A DNA stretch of 60,000 bases from Nematostella vectensis (Eukaryota; Cnidaria; Anthozoa; Actiniaria; Edwardsiidae): positions 4,228,498 through 4,288,497 of the forward strand of contig NC_064045.1 of assembly GCF_932526225.1 (NCBI RefSeq), written 5' to 3'. Of the stretch, positions 36,115-46,579 are shown in pieces. Below the pieces are notes generated by a model. It was not told where the DNA came from and did not search any database. It saw nothing but the letters and a program-made list of their open reading frames with translations. Positions within the stretch are counted from its first letter, which is position 1. Every line of letters begins with the position of its first letter. A program made the position numbers and the translations under genes.

Positions 36115-38949
36115 AGTGAAGCTCGAACCTTTGGTTTCCAGGGTAAACACTAACCGCTTATACTGATGGTTTGATGCTACGGATAGTGTGACAGTATCCC
36201 CCCCCAGCTTTTGCCTTTTGCTCTCGCATCCAGCTCGCGCGCGGCCATAAATCCAAGATGGCGCCCAAAACACGGAAAAGCGGGCGGGTTTTCGTCGCGG
36301 AAACACTAACAAACTCCTACTAGTAGGCTACATTTTCTCATACTGTATAGTCTTATAATCAAGACCCGTTCTTGTTTATATATCCTGCGTTCTTATTCTT
36401 TTGATACCACAAATTTTGAACCAATTAGAAGATATTTGTTCCAAAATGTAACCACTATTGGCTATATTTTTTCTTTATTAAAGTAGTAGATTATAATAGT
36501 AGATTATAATAGCATGAGAAATATATTGTTTTGAAAAAAATTATAAGTATTGTTTTCATTCCTGGGGCCATGATGAGTGCTAAAGGCTGAAATTCATATG
36601 AAAACAGGCATCATATGGAAATGCCTAGAGGACGAAAGTAGGGAGGTCTTACATAGAAAAAAGCTCAACAGGGTTTTTTTTAGAGCAATATACTTACATC
36701 TTATAAACTTAAGGAGGGATCGCTATAGAAATAAGGCTTATTAGCTTCATTTCATGAGAAACAATACACACGAGATTGTTTGGCAGGTTGATATATTTTG
36801 GTATTTTTCTCGATGGAGAGCGAGAAAAAGAAAAACACAGAAAAATATATTGTCATTTGGCTAGCACTAAAATCTCCTTATTTGAATTCCCCTCTCTTTA
36901 TACCTAATCAAGCGTTTGTTTATTGCTGCGTTTGTTTATTGCTGCGTTTCATTTACTAACAACAAATTTGTGCTCTTTCAATAATAAATTTGTAAAGTTG
37001 GTGTTTTATTTTTTGATAAAATTTTTTAATGAGGTCGAGATGCGCAATATATCAACATCGGGCATGCATGAGCTTCCAGGGATCAACAACAAAAAACAGC
37101 GCTGATCTGGTATAAAAATACAGTGAAATATCCATGATTTAAAGGGGGCGGAAGGGGGTGCAAAAACCGCACATAAAAACGCCAAAAACCGCACGTCAAA
37201 ATAAGTCAATAATCGGAAACCGCGCAGTCTAGAGAAACCGCGATAGAGCGGAATAAAATACGATAAAGCGAAAAACCGCGCCAGATTTAAGGCAAAAGCA
37301 TCACCGCAAACAATTACGCCCCCCTCTTTTAGGATAACAAAAGGTTGGCTAAGTGTCGTCATTTCTTATACTACCCTTACAAAACAGACATATATGTGCC
37401 ATATATATGAAATTACATACTTTTGACATGCATATGTCAACTGCATGAATATCAGGAAAGTATGTCCGTTATCAGAATTTGACAGTTTGCACGTGTTTGG
37501 CATCTTTGCTTGCTAGCAGTGTCAAAAACCTTATGAATCATATCTTTTTGATAATTTGAGCTCAACGGGGGGGAGGGGGGGGGGGGGGAGGAATTCAAGA
37601 TCGAACCAAATGACAACTAATTCCCAAAAATTGTACAAGAGGAAGAAAAATGTTGCTCACTTATGAAGAACTAAATATTAGTCTAAATGGTTCGTTCTTG
37701 GTGACTTAAAGTATTCAGGAATTAGAAGACATTGGAATATGAATATCAAGCTAGCGCACAACTTTTACCCCCTCTGTCCACGCAATATCTTGAACATTTG
37801 AATTTGCATGGGTTTCTCCCTTTTCAATGTAAATGGTCACTTTACCTGAGTACAATCTACAATGTGCTGATTGCTCGAGTTTTGAATTGTTTTCCTCCTC
37901 AATGTGCGGCTATGTCGTCAGAGGGAAATGCAGTTTTTATGCCTTGTTCTTTTTTGCATATAATTTAACACTTTATTGAAAAAGTACAAAGGATGTTTTT
38001 CCCTTCGCTGAAATCAATTCCCTTCCCGGCTTATAGTTTGTCACGGGTATAAACATGAATAAAGCAAACAAGCCGGCTAAGTAAAAGTCCACCCAAGCGT
38101 GTAGGGGAATGATGTTAAGCAGATAGATTAATAGATAGAAATATAGCTTTATTAAATACTAGTGGTTACCCGTGAAATATTCACGAAACGCAATTCTTTG
38201 TTGTACAAAACTTTTTAAGGTAAGGTATTTCGATCCTTTAATGTATTGGGGGGCTTTAGGGGAATAGTATGCGTCGTCGTAAACATGAATTAAACAAATG
38301 CCAATTGTTTATCTCATTTTGAATTTACCTTTTAAAAATGTGAAATGGAGCTTTCTATAAAATACCCTCCGCATTTTAGTATTTCGGACAACCAAATTCA
38401 AATCATGCCAGTTTGCATGTTCATATGTTGGGTTTTGTGCATAAGAGAGTGGATCGTTTATCCACGCTTTGTTGGCTTTCATGGGCTATTGCGTTATTTG
38501 GTGGTAGATTCCATACTTTTTAATGAAAATCGATGTGACATATAAGGTATATGGGTTTTGAAAACACAAAATGACCGACAACTATATGTAATGAACAAAC
38601 CTTTTGCTTTTATAAAAAAAATCGAAGAGTACTTACTTCTTATATAGAGATTGATCTGATAAAATAAGAAGTGTTGTGCACCATCTTGATATTATTAAAT
38701 AAGCGTTTATGCACCGTCGTCCTTTAATGGATTGAATCGAAGTTGTTCAAAAGTCAAAAGTCTTGCAGTTGTAGATACAAGCTGTTTTCTTCCGTTGTCT
38801 TGTTTGCGAACCGTTTTGTTTATGCGAGATGGAGCTGAAGAATCTACTTTCTTTTCGAGGTAGGAATAATGCCTTTCTAAATAACGATAAAATAACGGTT
38901 GTGTTTTTAGCTACAATTAATCTATCTATACAATGAAACTACGGCAATC
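36115..38949. other. Gene-poor AT-rich stretch
   Basis: No gene recognised. A CpG-containing patch with CAAGATGGCGCC (YY1-like) lies at about 36257. A cluster of about six AAAACCGC / AAACCGCG motifs lies at 37165-37290, and a G-run at 37569-37590. The rest is AT-rich. Confidence 0.5.
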
Positions 38950-39115
38950 AGTAGCTGATCTAGGGGGAGAGTCTAGGGGGTTTAAACCCCCACTTTGGGA
39001 GTACCAGAAAGCCATATGAAACAAAAAAAATCACGACCCTTTGTCACTGAGCCAGCCCCCCCCCCCCCCCCCCCCCTCCTTTAGCAAAAAAGCTAGATCC
39101 GCCCCTGGCAATTAT
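38950..39115. mobile_element. MITE-like G/C-run element
   Basis: GCTGATCTAGGGGG at about 38953 is matched in inverted form by AGCTAGATCCGCCCCTGG at about 39091. Between them lie GGTTTAAACC (palindrome) and a 22-bp C-run. Ends are imperfect and boundaries approximate. Confidence 0.45.
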
Positions 39116-39729
39116 TCGAATTCTTTCTCGAATTGATTTTTCGCGCGCTCGAAGGTTTACACATTTTCCGAAATTTGTCTAGAATAATATTTCTTCTCTA
39201 CGATGAAGTTTCTGGAGACTTATTACTGTTTATTTTTAGTGTGTTTTTCTTGAGAGACACGGAGGTCTGAAGGTCATTAGTCCTTTTTGCTGCGGGAAAT
39301 ATATTATTATTTCTGTGCTTCTGTGAAATCTTGAAAATGGCGCCTTTGCGAGTGTGATCCTCTCGCTTACAAACGCGTGAGTTAGAACTTTTCTATACGG
39401 TATAATCTTTAAATAAAAACCATTTTGCACACCTCCTCTCCGGCAATGTGTGGAAATGGCGTGGTTTCGGAGTTTTCTAGCCCAGCCGTTTTTTTCGTAA
39501 AAGGCGGTCAGTCCATTCCTTAGCGTGTTATATATAGTATAGATACTCTTTAGAGCATACTATCACGAATCTCGCATTTGATTGGCTCCCGTACTCACTA
39601 TCTCTTTAACCATAGATAGTGAGTAGCGAAAAAGCCGGCGCCTTAGCGCCAAAAGCTGTTATTTATTACCGAGAATTTTTAACATTGTAAGTTTTTTCGA
39701 AGTTAGTATGTGAGTGGATTTATACCAAA
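39116..39729. other. No gene seen
   Basis: AT-rich sequence. A short palindromic pair ACTATCTCTTTAAC / ATAGATAGTGAG lies near 39597-39625. No coding region is recognised. Confidence 0.5.
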
Positions 39730-39830
39730 ACAATTAGCCTACTTGTTCTCGTTTTCTATGAGTCAAATACGCGCCTCGTTGACTATCTATTGACACATAG
39801 AAAACTCGAACTCGTAGTCTAATTGTTAAA
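39730..39830. repeat. About 36-bp inverted repeat with short spacer
   Basis: CAATTAGCCTACTTGTTCTC...AGTCAA (39730-39765) and its inverse TTGACACATAGAAAACTCGA...AATTG (39790-39826) agree at roughly 31 of 36 positions, separated by about 25 bp. It would extrude as a cruciform or is a small foldback element. Confidence 0.75.
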
Positions 39831-39842
39831 TATATATTTGAG

Positions 39843-40215
39843 GCCACCGGGTTCAAGAGTGCCAGCGCGATCTATCAGTGTGGCTTCTCTTGCTTTGCGG
39901 ATGGAGTCGCGGTTGCTTATTATTTTTTCAATAGTTATGAGCTCTATGTCGGAAGCGGAGTGGTTGGGTTCCAGAAAGTGTTCAGCGGCGTGTTAAGGGG
40001 TGGATCGAGTCTACATTTCTGCGGTGGTCATTTAAGCGTTCTTTTAATTTGCATTTAGTTTCCCCAATATATTGAAGGTTACTAACAGCGGATACATTGA
40101 ATCATTAAATCACGTTTTTAGTATTGCAGGTTATGTGGGAGGTTATAGGTCGTGTTTCACCTGTTGAGAAAAATGTGTAGCTTGTAAGGCCATCGGTTCT
40201 AATATAGGGGCAGGT
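39843..40215 (-). pseudogene. Penelope-like retroelement GIY-YIG endonuclease fragment
   Basis: On the minus strand the frames read TSYTFFSTGETRPITSH, CNTKNVI, then LQYIGETKCKLKERLNDHRR, and after a frame change AEHFLEPNHSASDIEL and SNRDSIRKAREATLIDR. The Cys motif, YIGET and LxxRLxxH pattern followed by an IExI...R..REA tail is the GIY-YIG endonuclease typical of Penelope-like elements. Stops and frameshifts make it dead. An RT fragment of the same family lies 4 kb upstream on the same strand (44225-44515). Confidence 0.72.
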
Positions 40216-40263
40216 TAGGCAGTTTTTTTTTTTTTCCGCAACGGAAGGCACCGGGAGGCGGTC

Positions 40264-41275
40264 GGAAGGGCCTATCCGCACTTGTCGAACAAAGTTTGTC
40301 TGGCCCGAACAAAAATGATAACAAATTTTGTCTCGGCCAAAAGTTATTAGCTAAAGTACATCCGCACTTATCGGGCCAAACAAATTAATTACAAACCGCC
40401 GACGTCAATCAAAATGCATTCTCGTATTTCTGGCGCGAATTAAATTGCACGTGTGGTTTGTTTACCTTTACAATTCGCCATGCTTCCAATGAATTACATC
40501 GCTCTACTCGTGTCGTTTCTGGCAATTTATTCATATTATCGACATCAGCAACAACTTTCCTTATATTTCTCAATCAGGTATTTAATACGGCGTTTGCATT
40601 TATCGACAGGTCTGTTGTTGTTATATTTATTGTTCAGTTCGTCGACGAGTTTTGCCCAGTATTTTCGCGAATCTTTGCTTTCGAGTCGTTCATGATATGA
40701 TACCCACAGGTTAATCAAATACGTCTCCTCTTCTTTCTCGAAACTTTCAGTCTTTTTTGCTTTACTTGGTGCTGGCGCTTTGCCGCCTTTATCAAGTTGT
40801 TGCTTGTTCGCTTGTTGGTTGTTTTGCGGCACTTGTTGGTTTGCTTGTAAAGGCTGAAGCGGTGGATTCTGTACTTCATTTGGTTGCTCTACAATTTGAG
40901 ACTGCGATTGACCATAAATACCAGCAGGATCAAACACTTGTGAGCCATAATAGTTGAAATAATAGTCCCGAGGAAAGTACGCCATGTTGTGACCTCGATT
41001 CACTCTGCGAAGATGAACTTTCCCGCGCAATTCGATCACGTTGGGTTATCAAGTAGGGTGATAATTGACAAAGCTGTCATGTTCGACATGATTTTGACGT
41101 TTGGCCTAGTTTTGTAGGGCTCCAAACCTCCCCAGCGGCGTCTTTGTAGTTTGGCCTGGCCGAACAAATTTTGTCTCAGCCGAACAAACGCATCCGCACT
41201 TGTTTCTTACAGTTGATGACAGAATTTGTGTCTAAATAAACAAGTTTTGTACAAGTGCGGATGGGCCCTTCGGCT
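40264..41275. mobile_element. About 1-kb DNA transposon carrying only a Myb-like gene
   Basis: Terminal inverted repeats: GAAGGGCCTATCCGCACTTG at the left and, inverted, GAAGGGCCCATCCGCACTTG at the right, continuing with weaker similarity. Sub-terminal copies of ATCCGCACTT occur at about 40362 and 41190. The only open frame is the Myb/SANT gene on the minus strand. There is no transposase. It fits a non-autonomous PIF/Harbinger-type element. Target-site duplication is not clear. Confidence 0.75.
40545..40985 (-). CDS. Myb/SANT-like DNA-binding protein of a transposon
   Basis: The frame from ATG 40985 to a stop at 40545 encodes 146 residues. The first third is Tyr- and Gln-rich (MAYFPRDYYFNYYGSQVFDP, then many Gln, Asn and Pro). 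The C-terminal part from about residue 75 has ETYLINLWVSYHERL, KYWAKLVDELNNKY and DKCKRRIKYLIEKYKE. Its spaced Trp/aromatic residues and basic third helix fit the Myb/SANT-like fold that PIF/Harbinger elements encode beside their nuclease. In those elements this protein binds transposon ends and helps import the transposase. It lies inside a 1-kb element with inverted repeats and no transposase. The frame is intact, so it could be expressed. An in-frame extension upstream to 41039 lacks an ATG. Confidence 0.72.
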   Translation of the reverse strand: MAYFPRDYYFNYYGSQVFDPAGIYGQSQSQIVEQPNEVQNPPLQPLQANQQVPQNNQQANKQQLDKGGKAPAPSKAKKTESFEKEEETYLINLWVSYHERLESKDSRKYWAKLVDELNNKYNNNRPVDKCKRRIKYLIEKYKESCC

Positions 41276-42649
41276 TTTATAACGAGGATGTCGCGGAGGT
41301 TAGGTGAGCGGCGAAAGGCGACAAGAGGGGGCCTAGTGAAAACCGTATGGCATCGCTTACGGATTAAGTCACAAAATAATGGCAGCAGCAGGGATGGATC
41401 CAGGCCTGGATTTGACTGATTCCAAATGGTCACGGACCAATAAAGGGGGGGGGGGGGGGGGGGGGGTAATAGGGGCAACCCAACAGGAAATTTATGAAAT
41501 TACGTGTTTGAAACATGCAATCTGCAGAATTTTAAAGAATGCATTTGGCATTTTAGGGATTTATATAGACAGATAATAAATTCAAGGTATAAAACTTATG
41601 GTCATCTCAAACTGAGTGACTTCATTCATTGATTAGTCAGATAATAAATACACTATTCCTACCTAATTCAACCAAATTTGTGTTCCTCAGTTATTCTCTT
41701 CGAATACCCCTTGGCAATATCCTAATGGTGTGACTGTAATATATAAAAAACCTCCCCTTGCATTATAACGTAGCTTGTGACACACAGACAGCAACTCGTA
41801 CCAATAATTGACTCAATGACCTCTCAATTCTAAGCAATTTTACAATGGATTATCCCATCTAGTTGCTGATCTATTGGCACTTCTCCTCTTTGCATGTTTC
41901 TCCTAGATTCATCCATTAGAGGGCGAAAATTCGTGTGGTATCTTACGCTAATGTCGAAAGTACAAGAGGTGATTTTACCAGCCTATTTACCTTACTGAAA
42001 TAACAGCCGAAAATCTTCCCAAATAAAACACAGGGCAAACAGAAATGTCATTAATATACTAAGAATACACTGTCCGGCGGTTCTGCTAAAAACATTATGT
42101 ATTTCACTTAAGAAGGCGATCACTTTCTATTGCTATAACTCATAGAGAATTCGGAAGAACTATCGACCGGTCGCCACACTTTTATCATTAATTCCAACTT
42201 CTCGGGATCGGAATTCGATCAAATTCTACACCATAATCAAAAGGATAACACTCCTCCTTTCGGCAGACAGGCTCTCCACGAGAAACGTCTGCATTTTGTG
42301 AAGCCATGCTTCGCTTTTCAAGATTTCGGTTCGAGAGATGTGTACAAGGGATCACACGCTAAAGCAAACAAAGGCCTACTTTTTCAGGGGTAGTATCGGG
42401 ATTTTATTGTCAACTGATTCCAAAGTAATTCACACGTTATAGCAACCAATCAAAACAGAGCTTGAGTAGTTCCGCGTGGGCCGTAGCCAATCGGTGAAGA
42501 GCTTGAGTAGTTCCAGAACACGCGCATAATTTTTATCCACGCGAAAAATTTCTAAATGGATCCCCTCCCCCAAACTAGATTTATCACTCACCATCAGGAG
42601 CAATATTTCCCGTGGGGGGGACCGAAAATGCTGTCCAAGCGCTAAAGAA
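41276..42649. other. No gene seen
   Basis: Contains a 25-bp G-run at 41443-41466 beside GGATCCAGGCCTGGATTT (MITE-like remnant). The rest is AT-rich sequence without recognisable coding. Confidence 0.5.
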
Positions 42650-43165
42650 CACCACGTCAGGAGAAAATGCCGTTTTGCCGTTTGGGGAATTTTATTAAAA
42701 TTGGTGAAAATGGAGTGACATTAGCTCTATTTTAGCCGAAATCAAGGGATTTTTCTGTTATACTATAAGTAACGAATTTGAAATTTACAATATTAGAAAA
42801 TTTCTGCAATCACAGCCTTTGTGCAGACGTACAGATATTACACAATTTGAGCGTCGGATCCTTTTCAACATAATGGATTTCGTTACTTTTTCACATGTCC
42901 GTAACTTACTCCTTTGAGAGCCCTTCAGTTATTCAATTTTCTCTACTTTTACAAAAATTTGATATTCGACCCTTACCATTCATAACAAAATGGCCATACT
43001 CGATCCTTCAACGATTCAGTTCCTAAAGATACAGTAAAAATTTAAAAAAGCACGATTAAGTAAAGATACTCCCGCATTTCAAGGACACATTTTGTGTTCC
43101 TAAGGCTTTTCTTGGCGGGAGTCCTAAATTTTGAGGAGACTTTGGATTTTTTGGGCCTTCTTACA

Positions 43166-43694
43166 TGCAAAAAGGAGCGAAACAACAATTGTCTACAAAA
43201 GAGTAAAAATACCCTTTAGTTCCAGGGAAGGTATAATTTTATACAATCCCAAACAGTCCCGGAGTTCAAATAGGAATGTATAAATTTATACAGTCCCGGA
43301 GTTCAAAAAGGAATGTATAAATTTATACAGTCCCGGAGTTCAAAAAGGAATGTATAAATTTATACAGTCCCCGAGTCAAAAAAGGAATGTATAAATTTAT
43401 ACAGTCCCGGAGTTCAAAAAGGAATGTATAAATTTATCAGTCCCCGAGTTCAAAAAGGAATGTATAAATTTATACAGTCCCCGAGTTCAAAAACGAATGT
43501 ATAAATTTATACAGTCCCCGAGTTCAAAAAGGAATGTATAAATTTATACAGTCCCGGAGTTCAAAAAGGAATGTATAAATTTATACAGTCCCGGAGTTCA
43601 AAAAGGAATGTATAAATTTATACATTCCTATTTGAACTCCGGGACGGTATAAAATTATACATTCAACAATTGTTGTTTCGCTCCTTTTTAAATG
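43166..43694. mobile_element. Nested MITE with 23-bp inverted ends
   Basis: AAAAAGGAGCGAAACAACAA plus TTG at about 43169-43193 is matched inverted at 43667-43690. The core is almost entirely a tandem array (43225-43655). Confidence 0.78.
43225..43655. repeat. About 37-bp minisatellite containing TATAAATTTATA
   Basis: About 11 copies of a unit with CAGTCCCGGAGTTCAAAAAG, GAATG and the palindrome TATAAATTTATA. The last unit is inverted relative to the rest (CATTCCTATTTGAACTCCGG), so the array ends in a foldback. Confidence 0.95.
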
Positions 43695-44224
43695 TAACAG
43701 ATACTGACAAATAAAAGATTTTGACATATCTTCCGGTTATTAACATGGACATTTTTATCGGTTATAGCTAAAACACTCATTGCTTTCTTTTATGAAACAC
43801 GTCATTCGAGGTAATTTCTATTTCGCTTCTTTATAAATACAATAAATGATAAGAAATGGATGTTTTAGACATTCCATCCCGGAACACATAATCATTTGTG
43901 CCACGAATCGTAAAATTATCGATTGACTTCTTAACGTAAAAGGACAGGGGATTCACATTTAGTGAAATTAGCAGATTTTTAAGGCGAGTCTTGAAAAAAT
44001 CGTATATTCTTGCCATTTCTTGCTAAACGGCAAAACAGCATTTTCTCCTGACGTGCTGTTAAGGAAATAACAGCGAAACAACCCAGGAAGCAGGTCTAAT
44101 AATGTTTAAATAACAGACAACAGATGGATGTTTATTTTTTATTGAACGTTCTAAAATTCAAATCTACAAAAAAAAAAACATTTTTCTGGGATTTTGAGTG
44201 ATTCAATGGAATCAGTTGAATCAG

Positions 44225-44515
44225 TCTGGATCCTCCCCTGAGCAGGGATGGGGTTAGTGCCTACATTTGCGAAGGATGTGGTGACAAGCGTTGATACCAT
44301 CATTATGTAGGATGTTAGTATAGAGGCTAGAGACGTCGAGTGTGACCAAGAGAGAGTCTGTTGGTAGGTTGCTGAGTGTTAATAAAATGTTTAGGAAGTT
44401 GTTAGTGTCTTTTACGTATGATGGAAGTTTACTTACTAATGGCTGGAGGTACTCGTAGTCTACAAATTCTGAGATCCAGCAGATGGAGGCTTTCAGGTCG
44501 TTTCTTTCTATGTTT
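44225..44515 (-). pseudogene. Penelope-like reverse transcriptase fragment
   Basis: The minus strand reads ASICWISEFVDYEYLQPLV, KLPSYVKDTNNFLN, then SLLVTLDVSSLYTNI (RT motif A with the catalytic Asp) and HNDGINACHHIL. The order FVD..L.PLV, LPSYVKDT and LDVSSLYTNIP-like is diagnostic of Penelope-like RT. It is cut off on both sides and has a stop after LRKCRH. It joins abruptly to LINE sequence at about 44515. Confidence 0.78.
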
Positions 44516-44519
44516 TTGC

Positions 44520-44796
44520 AACTTCAATTCAAATCACCGATTTCCAAATTGAGAACCGGCTTCTGTTTGCAAGACTTCAACATGGGCATCGACGCCACTG
44601 CCTACAGAGTATACATTGGCTTATTCCCTGGTCGGCATATGACGCGCTCTAAACTTAAGAATTTCTATTTTCATGCTGTTCGTGTTATCAATTCTTATCG
44701 CAAAATCGATGGATATTGAAACCAATCCTGGACCTGTCACAAGCATAATCACGGACTCAAGTGGTACGCAACCTTTAACTGATAACGTTACCAATC
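44520..44796 (+). pseudogene. LINE 5' fragment encoding a 2A-like peptide
   Basis: A plus-strand frame from ATG 44673 reads a short hydrophobic leader (MLFVLSILIAKSM) followed directly by DIETNPGP, the conserved core of 2A ribosome-skipping peptides (D-V/I-E-x-N-P-G-P), then VTSIITDSSGTQPL. Such leader plus 2A starts are known from L2/CR1-like non-LTR retrotransposons of echinoderms, cnidarians and lancelets. The upstream part (DATAYRVYIGLFPGR in another frame) fits a LINE 5' region. The frame is cut by the MITE at 44797, so only the N-terminus remains. Confidence 0.7.
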
Positions 44797-45030
44797 CAGG
44801 CCCGTACCCAGGATTTTTCCTGGGGGGGGTGCGAAATCCGAAAAAGTAGGGATGGGGGGGTGGGGGTTGAGGGCGTTTATTGTCGGATTTACCTCTTGAC
44901 TTCATACCAGAGTGATCTAGCTTATTCTTTATAGTTTTGTCTACAAATAGCCGTTGTGGGGGGGGGGGGGGGGGGGGTGGGGGGGGGTGGGGTGCGTTCG
45001 CACCCCCTGCACTGATGGGTACGGGCCTGC
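44797..45030. mobile_element. MITE with CAGGCCCGTACCCAG ends
   Basis: CAGGCCCGTACCCAGGATTT at the left is matched inverted by TGGGTACGGGCCTG at the right. The interior has long G-runs (44857-44869, 44957-44990) and a non-coding core. It interrupts the LINE fragment. Confidence 0.8.
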
Positions 45031-45896
45031 AATTTACTCCGCTATTCAGCAAGACCGAACGAATCCACCTGAAACTTGTCCGCTTCCAGCACCACCTCAT
45101 CAACTCCATCACAGAATATAATTAAAAAGGTCATGTACTACTAATGCTTATTTTATTCGCAATGGCTATATGCCCGACAGTCGGGAAAGGTCCTCCATGG
45201 ACTAAATGCCCGACAGTTTCCAATTTATTCAAATAACCCAGTAAATTGTTGACCTACTGAGTTCAAATTATCCTATATTTGTTGAGAAAGGGCAAGCGAA
45301 TCTGAATTGAGCTTTGTTGTCGGTTTAATGTTTTCTGTTGCCGTAATTTTAGTACCAGTGAATTTTCTACAATATGCTGCTAAATGTCGCCAGTTCTCAA
45401 TTCTATATTAGTTTAGGGACGTGTCATTAATTACCGGGGGTGGGGGGAGTGCTCTTATTTCGGGGGGGGGGGGGTTCTAATTTTTCTCGTTTGTCTAAAG
45501 GGGGGGGGGGCTTAAGTTTTTTTTGGAGTGTCCTATTTTTTTTTCAAAATATTTCGTGAGAAATATTTCTTTGCTCCATCTGCCTCGTATATTACTTTGC
45601 GAGTCAAACACAAGCCATATACCAATATTTCATACATTAAATGTCTAATAATGTTTAATAGAATGGAAGTACGCATGGTCATTGAAGAAAACTCTGCGTC
45701 TCCTCAGTAACCTTTGAATGTTCTACCTGTATGGTCTTTAAAACATAGTCTCCAAAGATATGAAACAATAACATTACTTATAACACGGCTTGCGAATGTA
45801 TTTTGTTCAACTCGAATAAAGAGTAAAAATCACTCTCTCTTACTCTCTCACTCACTCTCTCATACTACCTTCGATATTCTATGCCAAAATGTGCTA
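45031..45896. other. No gene seen; dispersed repeat blocks
   Basis: Contains CAAGCGAATCTGAATTGAG (about 45293) and a G-run block with TCGTTTGTCTAAAGG (about 45486). Both recur at 48250-48420, in the opposite order. A CTCTCT-rich run lies at 45828-45862. No gene. Confidence 0.5.
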
Positions 45897-45897
45897 T

Positions 45898-45942
45898 GCC
45901 ATGCTGACGAGTCCTAATAAGGACGAAACAGCTGTCCATGGT
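45898..45942 (+). ncRNA. Hammerhead ribozyme (type I, minimal stem III)
   Basis: All core elements are present. CTGACGA is at 45904-45910, stem II is GTCC / GGAC closed by the loop TAATAA (45911-45924), and GAAA is at 45925-45928. A very short palindromic stem III (CAGCTG) is followed by T-C at 45935-45936, the UH cleavage site. Stem I forms between GCCATG (45898-45903) and CATGGT (45937-45942), five Watson-Crick pairs plus one G-U. Cleavage is expected after C45936. The short self-complementary stem III matches the dimer-acting hammerheads of Penelope-like elements and Schistosoma satellites. No matching element was recognised on this strand; the nearby Penelope-like fragments are on the other strand. 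Confidence 0.85.
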
Positions 45943-46579
45943 TGCCGAACTGCACGGGTAATATACTGTGCTAGCGTCCCGTCTTGGCCCGACTGGTGCC
46001 AATGTGTGTATGCTAGTGTGCTTCTAAAGTTCACCAAAATGTTTGATAAAGCCACCATTTCTGTGCTCAGAACCCGGTATGCGATACCGTAGCGGACTAC
46101 GAAATATTGGAGAGGTAAAGTAAAGAAACATCAATATTGGGGGCACGGCCACGCCCCTATTGATCATTTCCTTATAATTTTTGAAAATATGGGGAGTGCA
46201 CGTGCCCCCAGTGCCACACTCCCTGCTACGGCCCTGTTACTCGCTGTCTATCACCGGATAAAAAGCCAGTAACGAATCGAACAAATCACAAGATTCCTGA
46301 AAGTATGTGGTGGGACTTTTTTTAGTAAAAGTGAATAGGGGGGTTGTTGGCCGTTGTTGTTTCTTAAAAACAATCCGTGTAATTAACAAGTAAAATTACT
46401 TAGCATCATATATTCTAAACTCATTGTCAGACAAATGCTGTAGAAGGGGCGTAGGGTAGATAGAGTTCAATTTTATCCCGTATCTCTGATGAGTCAAAAA
46501 ATGATCATTTAAAAATGGCCGAGGGTGAGGTTACTATTTTCATCACCATCACCACCAAAGGCCCATGAGTTCAAAAAAA
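45943..46579. other. No gene seen
   Basis: Contains a MITE-like remnant at about 46140-46235 (GGGGGCACGGCCACGCCCC and CCCTGCTACGGCCCTG). The sequence just 3' of the ribozyme shows no coding pattern. Confidence 0.5.

Larger units (their letters stand above)
42650..44072. mobile_element. About 1.4-kb element with terminal inverted repeats, no gene
   Basis: CACGTCAGGAGAAAATGCCG (42662 onward) plus TTTTGCCGTTT is matched inverted at 44026-44060 with one mismatch, giving about 31-bp terminal repeats. The interior has no coding capacity and holds a second, nested element (43166-43694). Confidence 0.72.

Noticed and set aside
40453-40700. Two hydrophobic plus-strand frames
   Set aside because: Antisense shadow of the Myb/SANT gene.
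44937-45125. Gly-rich protein
   Set aside because: Translation of a G-run inside a MITE.
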